41,044 nucleotides of DNA from Pseudoalteromonas sp. S16_S37 (GTDB lineage Bacteria > Pseudomonadota > Gammaproteobacteria > Enterobacterales > Alteromonadaceae): the NCBI RefSeq assembly GCF_014694405.1, contig NZ_JAAUWV010000046.1:1-41044 (forward strand), in the 5' to 3' direction. The translations under genes and the position numbers were made by a program. This document shows positions 25,284 to 33,194 of this stretch, piece by piece. The notes beneath the pieces are model-generated. The model was not told the origin of the DNA and made no database searches. It saw only the letters and a program-made list of their open reading frames with translations. Each line of letters begins with the position of its first letter. Within the stretch, counting starts at the first letter, position 1.

Positions 25284-25891
25284 CTCCAGATAACCTATCA
25301 CAACTCGATTTTGTAAAAAGCCCGTTGATGCCAGCGATTGTACAAGATGCGGCGACGGGTCAAATATTGATGCAAGGCTTTATGAATGATGCAGCGATTG
25401 CTGCAACATTTGAAAAACAACTCGTGACTTTTTATTCTCGTTCTAAACAGAGGCTTTGGACCAAGGGTGAAGAGTCTAACAACGTATTAAAGCTCGTAAG
25501 TGCACACACCGATTGCGATCAAGACTCCATTTTAATCCTCGCTTCACCAGATGGGCCAACATGTCACTTAGGGACGCAAAGCTGTTTTGGCGATGCAAAA
25601 CCCGCTACTAGCTTTTTAGCTCAACTAGAACAAGTCATCGTTGCCCGCAAAAATGATGACCCTGCTAGCAGTTACACAGCCTCCTTATTTGCCAAAGACA
25701 TTAGCAGAAGCTGCCAAAAAGTGGGCGAAGAAGGCGTTGAAGTAGCGCTTGCAGCGATGAAACAAGACAAAGATGAACTGGTGAATGAGTCCGCCGATTT
25801 ACTTTATCACTTATTGGTTTTATTGCAGCGCAGCAACAGTAGCTTAAAAGAGGTCGTTAATTGTTTAGAAAGTCGTCATAAACCAAGCTGA
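25274..25891 (+). CDS. hisI: bifunctional phosphoribosyl-AMP cyclohydrolase / phosphoribosyl-ATP pyrophosphatase
   Basis: The 205-residue HisIE fusion catalyses steps two and three of the pathway. The N-terminal cyclohydrolase has RLWTKGEESNN, the metal-binding HTDCDQDS and CHLGTQSCF. The C-terminal MazG-like pyrophosphatase has SCQKVGEEGVEVALAAMKQD and ESADLLYHLLVLL. It is the last gene of the operon. Confidence 0.95.
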   Translation: MQLTPDNLSQLDFVKSPLMPAIVQDAATGQILMQGFMNDAAIAATFEKQLVTFYSRSKQRLWTKGEESNNVLKLVSAHTDCDQDSILILASPDGPTCHLGTQSCFGDAKPATSFLAQLEQVIVARKNDDPASSYTASLFAKDISRSCQKVGEEGVEVALAAMKQDKDELVNESADLLYHLLVLLQRSNSSLKEVVNCLESRHKPS

Positions 25892-25901
25892 GACTAGCCT
25901 T

Positions 25902-25969
25902 TACGTTTTACCATGGTATCCTTGTAAATCAATCGCAAGCGCCCTGTGGTAAAACGTACTACCTTTTTT
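25902..25969 (+). terminator. probable his operon terminator
   Basis: A perfect 12-bp inverted repeat, TACGTTTTACCA (25902-25913) with TGGTAAAACGTA (25947-25958), encloses a 33-base loop and is followed after five bases by six T residues (25964-25969). The loop is long for an intrinsic terminator, but the position just after hisI fits. Confidence 0.55.
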
Positions 25970-26030
25970 GTATTCAACGTTTTATGCTTGCTTCAAACCG
26001 TGCTTAAGACAGCCTTATAAAGAGCAGCAA

Positions 26031-26804
26031 ATGATGAACGAACAGCCCCCTATCTATTTGATCAATTTAGACCAAAGTCCTGAGCGATTAGAAAAAAGCA
26101 GTGCACGGTTGAAAGCACAAAATATCGACTTCGAGAGAATATCAGGGGTTTATGGTAAAACGCTCAGCGACACCGAGTTAATCAAGAATTATCAACCATT
26201 ACTGAATAGAGACCGATTTTATAGACCGCTTAGCAAAGGCGAAATAGGTTGTTATATGAGCCACCGTAAGGCATGGCAAGCCATTGTTGATAATAAACAC
26301 CCCTATGCAATCGTAATGGAAGATGACTTTCGACTGGTCGGTGATTTGCACGATGTATTTGCTACAATTGAACAACTCCCTGTGAAGTGGCAGTTGATAA
26401 AACTTGCAGCTTATGAAAATCGTACACGCCCTATCGCTTTTTCCCATCCGATTAATGACACCTTCAACTTAGTCGTACACAAAAAGGCCATGACAGGTTG
26501 TTGTGCACAAGCAATTAGCTATGAGGGTGCCAAGGCGCTGCTTGCAGCAACAGAGCGATTTGCACGTCCGGTAGATACCGATCTTCAACACGTGTGGGAA
26601 ACCGAAGTACCCGTTTACTCATTAATGCCATACTACATTGAGCAAGACTTAGACTTTGATAGCGATATCGGTGCTGCATCAGGCACTAAAAAAGTTAAAA
26701 AGCGTTTTTGGAAACGTAAATGGCTACAATTAAAAGAAAAAATGGCAAATAAAAAAGCTACCTCGCAGATAATTGATGCATTACACGCGCAATTAAAGAA
26801 ATAG
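26031..26804 (+). CDS. glycosyltransferase family 25 protein
   Basis: A 257-residue cytoplasmic protein of the family of lipooligosaccharide beta-galactosyltransferases (GT25, LgtB/LpsA-like). The N-terminal PIYLINLDQSPERLEKSSAR, LSKGEIGCYMSHRKAWQ and the acidic VMEDDFRLV segment are the family hallmarks. The C-terminus is very basic, which may help it sit on the membrane. The start at 26031 is one of two adjacent ATGs preceded by AAAGAG. It stands alone after the his operon, away from any visible LPS cluster, so its acceptor is unknown. Confidence 0.87.
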   Translation: MMNEQPPIYLINLDQSPERLEKSSARLKAQNIDFERISGVYGKTLSDTELIKNYQPLLNRDRFYRPLSKGEIGCYMSHRKAWQAIVDNKHPYAIVMEDDFRLVGDLHDVFATIEQLPVKWQLIKLAAYENRTRPIAFSHPINDTFNLVVHKKAMTGCCAQAISYEGAKALLAATERFARPVDTDLQHVWETEVPVYSLMPYYIEQDLDFDSDIGAASGTKKVKKRFWKRKWLQLKEKMANKKATSQIIDALHAQLKK

Positions 26805-26851
26805 TCGAACCATAGCTCAAGTTAAATAAAATACACCTTATGTAAAAAATC

Positions 26852-26894
26852 TTTGACATGGACAATAAATCGCCTTACGCTTGTTGATGTCAAA
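26852..26894 (+). promoter_or_regulatory. inverted repeat overlapping a putative promoter of the membrane protein/XRE pair
   Basis: TTTGACAT (26852-26859) and ATGTCAAA (26887-26894) are exact reverse complements 27 bases apart. The left arm contains a consensus -35 TTGACA (26853-26858), and 17 bases on is TACGCT (26876-26881), a fair -10. The arrangement would suit autoregulation by the XRE-type regulator encoded downstream. Confidence 0.45.
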
Positions 26895-26920
26895 AATATT
26901 TTACCTGAGGTTAAGAAAGC

Positions 26921-27421
26921 ATGACTCGCGTAACACAACTAAAAGAATTTCTGCAAAGTATCAGCTTTAGAGAACTCACTCTGTCCATCGATTTGTTAGT
27001 GAGTATTTATATTTCATATTTCTACATACAGCGTTTAGTCAACGCGAGTGCTGAGCAATTAGCATCTGTGTCGAGGCTATCAGGTTTATTGTTAGAAGTG
27101 CTAACATATTCGGTCGTACTGATGATTTTGAGCTATTTGTTATTAGCGTTTATTAGTGATGATGAACTTAACCAACCGCTAGATGTAAGAGAAAAACAAA
27201 TTAATTTAATTGGGTTTAAATACAAATCCCACATTTTACAAACTGGTATTTGTATCGCCATTTTCCAATATCAAGCCGAAGCAAACGGTTGGGGACCTGC
27301 CATTGAATACAACATTCCCCACCTACCTATGCACGTAATGGTTGGCGCATTCTTGCTCGCCGAGATTGCAAACTATGCAGCCCAGCTCTATAAAGGTAGA
27401 ACTGGGGATATCTATGAATAA
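26921..27421 (+). CDS. integral membrane protein paired with an XRE regulator
   Basis: A 166-residue protein with about four hydrophobic helices: residues about 21-39 (LTLSIDLLVSIYISYFYI), 52-78 (LSGLLLEVLTYSVVLMILSYLLLAF), 104-116 and 133-152. The loop between helices two and three is acidic (ISDDELNQPLDVREKQ). No catalytic motif is seen. The stop overlaps the start of the XRE gene by eight bases, so they form one unit. Small membrane proteins of this sort are often coupled to short HTH regulators, but the function here is unknown. Confidence 0.78.
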   Translation: MTRVTQLKEFLQSISFRELTLSIDLLVSIYISYFYIQRLVNASAEQLASVSRLSGLLLEVLTYSVVLMILSYLLLAFISDDELNQPLDVREKQINLIGFKYKSHILQTGICIAIFQYQAEANGWGPAIEYNIPHLPMHVMVGAFLLAEIANYAAQLYKGRTGDIYE

Positions 27422-27647
27422 AGCAAAAGATGATGCTGAAATAACCAACTCAATTCGTACGTTGCGGTTTTTAAACAACGAGATGACGCAAAAGCAATTA
27501 GCTGATGCCATAGGCGTGACAAGGCAAACAGTGATGGCTATCGAGGCAAACAAGTACTCCCCTTCATTAGAAGTCGCTTTTAAGATAGCTGCCGTATTTA
27601 ATTTGCCGCTTGAAGAAGTGTTTCAATATCGAACAAAACAACAGTAA
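27414..27647 (+). CDS. XRE-family helix-turn-helix transcriptional regulator
   Basis: A 77-residue single-domain Cro/CI-like DNA-binding protein. The HTH spans about residues 22-60 (MTQKQLADAIGVTRQTVMAIEANKYSPSLE), followed by the usual AFKIAAVFNLPLEEVF. The start at ATG 27414 overlaps the preceding membrane-protein gene. Upstream in-frame codons would lie wholly within that gene. Compact regulators of this type, coupled to a membrane protein, commonly control their own operon. Confidence 0.88.
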   Translation: MNKAKDDAEITNSIRTLRFLNNEMTQKQLADAIGVTRQTVMAIEANKYSPSLEVAFKIAAVFNLPLEEVFQYRTKQQ

Positions 27648-27742
27648 TCCGGTTAATAGGAAAGAAACAATGGATTGTTTTTAAACCCTTTTTGAACTGG
27701 CTACGTCTAAGTTTTTAAAAATAAAACACAGGACTGTTTGTT

Positions 27743-28354
27743 ATGAAAACTCAGCTATTGAAACTTGTACTCATTGTTATTGCCCTGCCAGCTGCATGCA
27801 CTAATCCCCCTGTAGATTGCTCAGCCTACGGCGAACAAAGTAGTTCACCATACAGATTACCTTATACAATTGGTCAGTCTTATAAGGTTGAAGTATCTAC
27901 AGGGCATTATAGAGAGTCAAACAACGGCGTTGGCTTGTACTCCATTGATTTCAATATGCCAATAGGCACCAAGATCGTTGCCTCTCGCAGCGGTGAAGTT
28001 GTCGCAGTTCAAGAAAAGTTTGAAGATTATAACGGTGAAGACCTTAAAGAGAATTACGTTTTTATACGCCACAACGATGGCACAATTGCTCGCTATTTTC
28101 ACCTAACACATCAAGGTGCATTAGTTTCATTGGGAGATAAAGTAGCGGCGGGAGATGTTATCGGCTTAAGTGGTAATACAGGGCAAAGTGGTGGTCCACA
28201 TTTGCATTTTGATGTACAAAAATGCGGACCAAATTTACCGCCAAACTACAATAAACTCCCCTGTGGACAAACTATACCTGTCACATTCAATAACACTATC
28301 ACGCATCAGTGCGGTGTTGTAGAAGGCAAACACTATCGAGCTGACAAGTCCTAG
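27743..28354 (+). CDS. M23-like (LytM fold) lipoprotein with a missing zinc ligand
   Basis: A 203-residue protein with a lipoprotein signal (LPAAC, lipid-bearing Cys19). The M23 peptidase fold is recognisable from YSIDFNMPIGTKIVASRSGEVV, FHLTHQGA and GQSGGPHLHFDV. Asp69, His120 and the H153-x-H155 pair are present. The first zinc-binding His, expected four residues before Asp69, is Leu65. It may therefore be a non-catalytic LytM domain, as in amidase activators of the EnvC type, or use an altered metal site. Six cysteines are in the mature part after Cys19, which is many for this family. Confidence 0.85.
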   Translation: MKTQLLKLVLIVIALPAACTNPPVDCSAYGEQSSSPYRLPYTIGQSYKVEVSTGHYRESNNGVGLYSIDFNMPIGTKIVASRSGEVVAVQEKFEDYNGEDLKENYVFIRHNDGTIARYFHLTHQGALVSLGDKVAAGDVIGLSGNTGQSGGPHLHFDVQKCGPNLPPNYNKLPCGQTIPVTFNNTITHQCGVVEGKHYRADKS

Positions 28355-28375
28355 TATTTGGTTAACAAGCTAAAG

Positions 28376-28924
28376 TTAGAGCATTCTTTTTAAAATTTGA
28401 TTACCTGAGTACTGATGCTTCAACAATGCACCTAGGTGTAAAAAAATGAACACTAACAGAGCATAACTACTGTATTGATGAATACGAGAATAGACATTCA
28501 ACCATTGAAGATCTGTAATAATCGGCATCATCGTTATCCATCCAAAAACACCAAACGGTCTGTTCATCATAAGTAAACCTGAGCACAGCAGGGTTGCTAC
28601 CAAGATATACATACATATGTGGGCAAGGTTAGCCGTCTTAATTTGCACTGTTGATAACGTTTCACCATAGTGAGGCTTTTTAGTTCGTAACGCATGAATA
28701 GCACGAAGTACAAACAAAGGCATATACAGTATTGTCAGCGATACATTGAAATCCGTGATGAAGTGTTTAGCAACTTGTATCACATATGTTTGCTCTACAT
28801 ACTGCGCAGATAACAAACTGACACATAAACCAGAAAACATTGCCCACAATATCACCACTGCCGAGATCCAATGTAATATTCTAGCCAAGCGATCGAATCT
28901 AAGGGTTGCATCTTCCATAATCAT
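28376..28924 (-). CDS. cytochrome b561
   Basis: A 182-residue four-helix membrane haem protein of the bacterial CybB type, which passes electrons between quinol and other acceptors. Haem-ligand histidines are visible in ARILHWISA (His18), the central AKHF segment, NLAHICMYI and FLHLGALLKH. The start is ATG 28924 or the second ATG two codons on. It is convergent with the M23-like gene, with 21 bases between the stops. Confidence 0.88.
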   Translation of the reverse strand: MIMEDATLRFDRLARILHWISAVVILWAMFSGLCVSLLSAQYVEQTYVIQVAKHFITDFNVSLTILYMPLFVLRAIHALRTKKPHYGETLSTVQIKTANLAHICMYILVATLLCSGLLMMNRPFGVFGWITMMPIITDLQWLNVYSRIHQYSSYALLVFIFLHLGALLKHQYSGNQILKRML

Positions 28925-29066
28925 TTCGAGCTTAAAGTAATAAGTATCATTCTAAGAATGAAAAGGTTAGCAAGTGGTTAAATATTAACTTTAAGTTAAA
29001 ATTATTAAAGATGATTTGATTGAACGCAATGTTTATGCTCGTACTAGCGTGTATTGCACATGTCAG

Positions 29067-29969
29067 TTATTTCTGTTCCCCTTTATTTTTGAGAAATGCG
29101 AGTGCATACACAAGACGTTTTTGTTCTGCGCTGTCGAACATAGTTTGCTTTAGTTTTTCTATCTCCTGAAGCTGTTCACTTTTGGTAGTGTTGTTGGCCA
29201 AAATATCTAAACTTCGTTGCTCGAATTTTACCAACTTCTGCTGCCATTTAATTTGCTTGTCTTTCAATTCGACAAGCCGTTGCGCTGCTTCTTCACCATA
29301 TTTTGCTATCAAATCATTAGGCGTTTTGTGCAAAAAATTTTTGGAAAGTGTAGTGAGCGCCAAGCTAGACGTAATAAGTTGCCGCTCTTTGTCGGGTAGC
29401 TGACTGATGTGCTGTGAGATTAAATGCTCCTTTTGCTCACTATTGATCCTCTGATCTGCCAGTATTTGCCAACGCTGTAACGCATGCTCATTCCAGTTGT
29501 TTTCTTGTGCAAACCAACGTTCAATTAACTGTGGTGAAAAGAACTGGCGCTGCAAAGTCATCAATAGCTCATGGCGTTCAAATATATTTAGATTCTCATC
29601 AATTTCAGTAAGCGCTTGTTTATAAGCAAGATAAGCTTGCGCATATTGGTGTAAACACACCTCTAGTTTACTAATATGTTGTTGCCATTGTGATTGTAGT
29701 CCTTGATCTTGGAGTGTTAACAACCAGTCGTCTATCGTGTGCTTGTCTAAAACGGTTACATCATCGCAGTTTTTTAGTTCCTGATGATCAGGTAATTGGG
29801 ATAACGGAGCCTGAGCAATTACTTTGTCAGCCGGTTTAGCTGGCAATATCAGCTTGCTCTGCTGAGCAACCTCTTTTTGCTTTTGCTGACTCTGAAAATA
29901 CAACATCAGGGTGCCAAAGATTGCAGCAACAATCACTGGCGTAATAATCTTCAGGCTCCGCTTACTCAT
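29067..29969 (-). CDS. lipase-specific foldase (lipase chaperone)
   Basis: A 300-residue membrane-anchored periplasmic protein with one N-terminal transmembrane helix (about residues 9-25) and a Gln-rich helical periplasmic part. Lif/LipB-type features include the duplicated helical pattern with RQFFSPQLIERWFAQEN near the middle. It is somewhat shorter than the better known foldases, and the canonical RxxFDY motif is not obvious. It overlaps the lipase gene by four bases (ATGA), the usual lip-lif arrangement, and would fold the lipase before its export by type II secretion. Confidence 0.85.
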   Translation of the reverse strand: MSKRSLKIITPVIVAAIFGTLMLYFQSQQKQKEVAQQSKLILPAKPADKVIAQAPLSQLPDHQELKNCDDVTVLDKHTIDDWLLTLQDQGLQSQWQQHISKLEVCLHQYAQAYLAYKQALTEIDENLNIFERHELLMTLQRQFFSPQLIERWFAQENNWNEHALQRWQILADQRINSEQKEHLISQHISQLPDKERQLITSSLALTTLSKNFLHKTPNDLIAKYGEEAAQRLVELKDKQIKWQQKLVKFEQRSLDILANNTTKSEQLQEIEKLKQTMFDSAEQKRLVYALAFLKNKGEQK

Positions 29970-30883
29970 AGATTAAGATCCTTTAACCTACGAATATGTT
30001 GGCGATAAAGTGTCAACGGATCAGTTTCAAACAAATGATGGATACCAATGGTTTGGTTAACCTGATCAAGGTGGTTCATTTTAAAATGATTACCAATCAC
30101 TTGCCCTAAATTACTAGAGCAAGCCGACACTAAGCCATCATTTGGTTCATCAAACACTTGTGAAAATAGCGCTAAGGCGTTATCCGCTGGGTCAAATACG
30201 TTAGTCCAAGCTTTAGAACCGCTCCATGAAAAATAGTATACGCCGTTGCTTGCCAAGGCACTTGAGTTAGCACAATAAGTGCTTGGAACACCTTCTGGAT
30301 ACTTTTGATTAAAAGCAAGGGTTCCTTGTGTGGTCAAAGCTGATAAGGCTTCTAATGCATCTTTAGGTGCGCTCGGCTTGCCTGATAATAAATCAATCAG
30401 TCCAGCCAAGTCATTTGCCAATGATGCCAAAAACTGCTCTGAAAAAGAGCCAGTATCCACACTGCCTCTTACTACATCGGCAAAACGACTACCCCAATTG
30501 ACGCCACCAATACTGGTTACTGATGCAACCCACTGTGGCTTAACCGATGCGACATAACGAATGGTTTGTGCACCTTGGCTATGACCAATTAAGTTAACTT
30601 TGTCTTTACCAGTTATCGCGCGCACTAATGCAACCTGTTCAAGTAGCTGCTCCCCGCGTAATTCTGAGTTATGCGCTGAAGATACTTCCGCAACGTACAC
30701 ATTACCCCCTTCTTGGCGTATGACGGACGGTACGCGATAGAAATAGTCAACACCCAATAGGTTATCAAAGCCAAATAAGCCATGGACTAAAACCACTGGA
30801 TACTCAAGTTCTTCACTGCTGTGGGCGGCGGTGCAACACAAAGAGGAAATACCAATAATGAGTGAAAATATGTAACGTTTCAT
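29966..30883 (-). CDS. secreted triacylglycerol lipase (family I)
   Basis: A 305-residue lipase with a Sec signal (residues about 1-22). The oxyanion motif is VVLVHGLFG (30-38) and the nucleophile is Ser102 in GHSQG. The acid is Asp249 in NDGLVSACS and the His is His271 in MNHLDQVN, where Asp273 would bind calcium. Cys204 and Cys255 probably form the single disulfide of this family. It is the first gene of the lipase-foldase pair. Confidence 0.94.
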   Translation of the reverse strand: MKRYIFSLIIGISSLCCTAAHSSEELEYPVVLVHGLFGFDNLLGVDYFYRVPSVIRQEGGNVYVAEVSSAHNSELRGEQLLEQVALVRAITGKDKVNLIGHSQGAQTIRYVASVKPQWVASVTSIGGVNWGSRFADVVRGSVDTGSFSEQFLASLANDLAGLIDLLSGKPSAPKDALEALSALTTQGTLAFNQKYPEGVPSTYCANSSALASNGVYYFSWSGSKAWTNVFDPADNALALFSQVFDEPNDGLVSACSSNLGQVIGNHFKMNHLDQVNQTIGIHHLFETDPLTLYRQHIRRLKDLNL

Positions 30884-30937
30884 AGATTAATACCTTTGCA
30901 ATGTTAATTTTTAGTGAATATTAACGTTAGAACACTA

Positions 30938-30951
30938 TTGATATAGATCAA
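30938..30951 (-). promoter_or_regulatory. FNR/Anr-type box upstream of the lipase gene
   Basis: TTGAT-ATAG-ATCAA is an exact match to the FNR consensus TTGAT-N4-ATCAA, centred 61-62 bases upstream of the lipase start. That is compatible with a class II activator site at -41.5 from a start point about 20 bases before the ATG. The site is symmetric, so it could also serve the other strand, but the plus-strand gene is more than 500 bases away. Confidence 0.5.
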
Positions 30952-31457
30952 GGGGTTGGTCGAAAAAATATCGTACTCTATTAAATTATTTTACTAATAG
31001 GCTAAAATTGTGAATGCTTAAGCGCTTGTCACTAAGTTTATTTATATTAATGAAATTAAAAGGAATATATAGGTTAGGCTGTGTAGAGAGGTTTAATTTT
31101 AAGCACTTATAAACTAGCGACTTCTACAAAAATAAAGGCCACCTGTAAATTTGCTCAGGCTGTTAAATAAATTCGTAATACTTTTCCCTCATACTTTAAA
31201 ATAAATGAGTCATTCTTTATTTTTTGTTTCCAAAAAGAAACCAAAAAACACAAAACACCATTCTGTTTACATCCATTTACATGGTATTTGTAAACTAATC
31301 AGTACAATCAACCTATTGATCTAGCTTAATATTTATCCACTAGAAAGTACAAATCAACTGGTCATACCTCGCACAAAGTTTAAACTAGCTATTGATCAAA
31401 AATGTATCTCAGATTATTCCTAGATTACTCACTACCGAGTAACAACAAGGATACAAC
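30952..31457. other. long intergenic region between lipase and protease genes
   Basis: No gene seen. It holds the divergent promoters of the lipase operon and the protease. An A/T-rich imperfect dyad occurs at 31220-31249. TTGATC-containing sites occur near 31316 and 31392, the latter TTGATCAA. Confidence 0.5.
31425..31442 (+). promoter_or_regulatory. leader hairpin of the protease gene
   Basis: TTACTC-ACTACC-GAGTAA forms a perfect six-pair stem with a six-base loop, ending 15 bases before the ATG and just before the AAGGA ribosome site. It could protect the 5' end of the mRNA or affect translation. Confidence 0.4.
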
Positions 31458-33107
31458 ATGTACAATAACAAAATGACAACTATCACGTTAGCCATATTAA
31501 GCACATTAGCCTCTCCCCTGTTGATGGCAAAACCTGCAACTTCACCTGATGTTGAAATCAATATCGTTGGTGGAACAGAAACTGACGCACACTCAAGACC
31601 TTATCAAGTAGCACTGTTGATGAATGGTCAACAGGGATGTGGCGGTACTTTGATCAGTCAAGATTGGGTATTAACAGCGGCGCACTGTGTTGATAATGCC
31701 TCAACCAGTAGCTTAACAGTACGTGTCGGTGCTCACTCGATTAGCCGTAATGATGGACAAACATTACGTGTATCTCAGATTATTAGTCATGAACAGTGGC
31801 GCGGTGCCCAGAGTATTCGCGCAGGTTACGATATTGCTGTACTACGTTTAGCATCCCCTGCAAGTAGTCAACATACGCCTGCCAAATTAGCAACTGCCGA
31901 CATTGAACAACAATATGCAAGTGTTGGTGATTATGTAACAGTTTCAGGCTGGGGACTTACTTCTAACAGAGGTAGACCAAGTGACACATTGCGTGAAGTC
32001 GACTTACCCGTTATCAGCAATTCAAGCTGTAGTAGCCAGCTAAATTACAGTATTCCAAACTCTGTTATTTGTGGCGGTGGTCAAGGTGGTCGTTCTGCGT
32101 GTAACGGTGACAGTGGTGGTCCATTTGCTGTTCGTGTAGGAAATGATTTTTATAGCATCGGTACTGTAAGTTGGGGTATCGCATGTCAAGGTGCTTCAGC
32201 GTTTACAAGAACAACAAGCTACCTAGATTGGATCAAAGCAAAAACGGGTATCGGCGGCACTGATCCAGGTGACAGCGCACCAGTTGCAGACTTTGATTTC
32301 ACAGTTAACCAACTATCAGTCACCTTTACTGACCGATCACGTGACGACAAAGGCGTACAAAGCCATCGTTGGAACTTTGGTGATCGCCAAGGCGGCACGT
32401 CATCACAAGCAAACCCAACTTATCAATTCAGCGAAGCAGGTACATATAACGTACAGCTAACTGTTACCGATACAAAAGGTCAAACTAATACAACATCTAA
32501 GCAAGTTAAAGTGTCCACTGGTGATGACAATGGCAGCTGCACAGGCGTTGAAAGTTGGAGTGCAAGTAAATCTTACGCCCTTAACGACAAAGTAAGCTTC
32601 AATGGCTACGAATATAAAGCTATTTGGTGGTCACAAGGCGCACGCCCAGATCTTTACCCTAACGTATGGCAAAAAGGCAATGCATGTGGCGACAGTTCAG
32701 TGCCAGTTGCAGACTTTAGTGCAAGCGTAAATGGTCTAAACGTAAGCTTTAACAACAGTAGCGCTGGTAACATTAGTTCAGTACTTTGGGACTTCGGCGA
32801 TGGTAACCGCAGCAGTGCGTTTTCACCAAGTCACACTTATGCTCAATCTGGTAGCTACCAAGTAACGCTATCTATCACAGATAGCAATAATCAAACTGCC
32901 ACTGTAACTAAATCAGTGTCAGTGTCTGGCGGCGATACAGGTAATTGTAACGGTGTGGCTACTTGGTCAGCGACAAAAATCTACCAACAAGGCGAACTTG
33001 CTCAAGTAGAAGGCATTGTTTATCGTGCTAATTGGTGGGTACAAGGTGAAAACCCTCAAGCTTCAGGTCCTTGGGGTCCTTGGACTCGCGTAGGTACTTG
33101 CCAATAA
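31458..33107 (+). CDS. secreted chymotrypsin-like protease with two PKD and two chitin-binding modules
   Basis: A 549-residue exported protein. A signal peptide (about 1-24) and short propeptide precede IVGG (36-39). The S1 protease has His76 (TAAHC), Asp125 (YDIAVLRL) and Ser219 (NGDSGGP). The residue six before the catalytic Ser is Ser213, as in chymotrypsin, rather than the Asp of trypsin, so cleavage after large hydrophobic residues is expected. Then follow PKD (about 274-352, RWNFGD), a CBM5/12-type chitin-binding module (WSASKSYALNDKVSFNGYEY), a second PKD (WDFGDGN) and a second CBM5/12. Probably type II secreted, acting on chitin-associated protein. AAGGA lies six bases before the start. 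Confidence 0.93.
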   Translation: MYNNKMTTITLAILSTLASPLLMAKPATSPDVEINIVGGTETDAHSRPYQVALLMNGQQGCGGTLISQDWVLTAAHCVDNASTSSLTVRVGAHSISRNDGQTLRVSQIISHEQWRGAQSIRAGYDIAVLRLASPASSQHTPAKLATADIEQQYASVGDYVTVSGWGLTSNRGRPSDTLREVDLPVISNSSCSSQLNYSIPNSVICGGGQGGRSACNGDSGGPFAVRVGNDFYSIGTVSWGIACQGASAFTRTTSYLDWIKAKTGIGGTDPGDSAPVADFDFTVNQLSVTFTDRSRDDKGVQSHRWNFGDRQGGTSSQANPTYQFSEAGTYNVQLTVTDTKGQTNTTSKQVKVSTGDDNGSCTGVESWSASKSYALNDKVSFNGYEYKAIWWSQGARPDLYPNVWQKGNACGDSSVPVADFSASVNGLNVSFNNSSAGNISSVLWDFGDGNRSSAFSPSHTYAQSGSYQVTLSITDSNNQTATVTKSVSVSGGDTGNCNGVATWSATKIYQQGELAQVEGIVYRANWWVQGENPQASGPWGPWTRVGTCQ

Positions 33108-33194
33108 ACTTAGGTTTTAATTTCTCAACCGGACTTTAAAAACCACTAAGTCCCATGTAATCTAACTTTTAGTTAAAAATAAGGGCTTGATATC

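Noticed and set aside
28930..28975. Possible Fur box upstream of cytochrome b561 (AATGATACTTATT-like)
   Set aside because: Only a partial match to the 7-1-7 consensus in an AT-rich region; not enough to call.
31079..31128. Tandem pattern that could suggest a CRISPR or RNA gene in the long intergenic region before the protease
   Set aside because: No repeated spacer-repeat units or tRNA-like cloverleaf could be found; no CRISPR array, tRNA or rRNA was recognised anywhere in the window.
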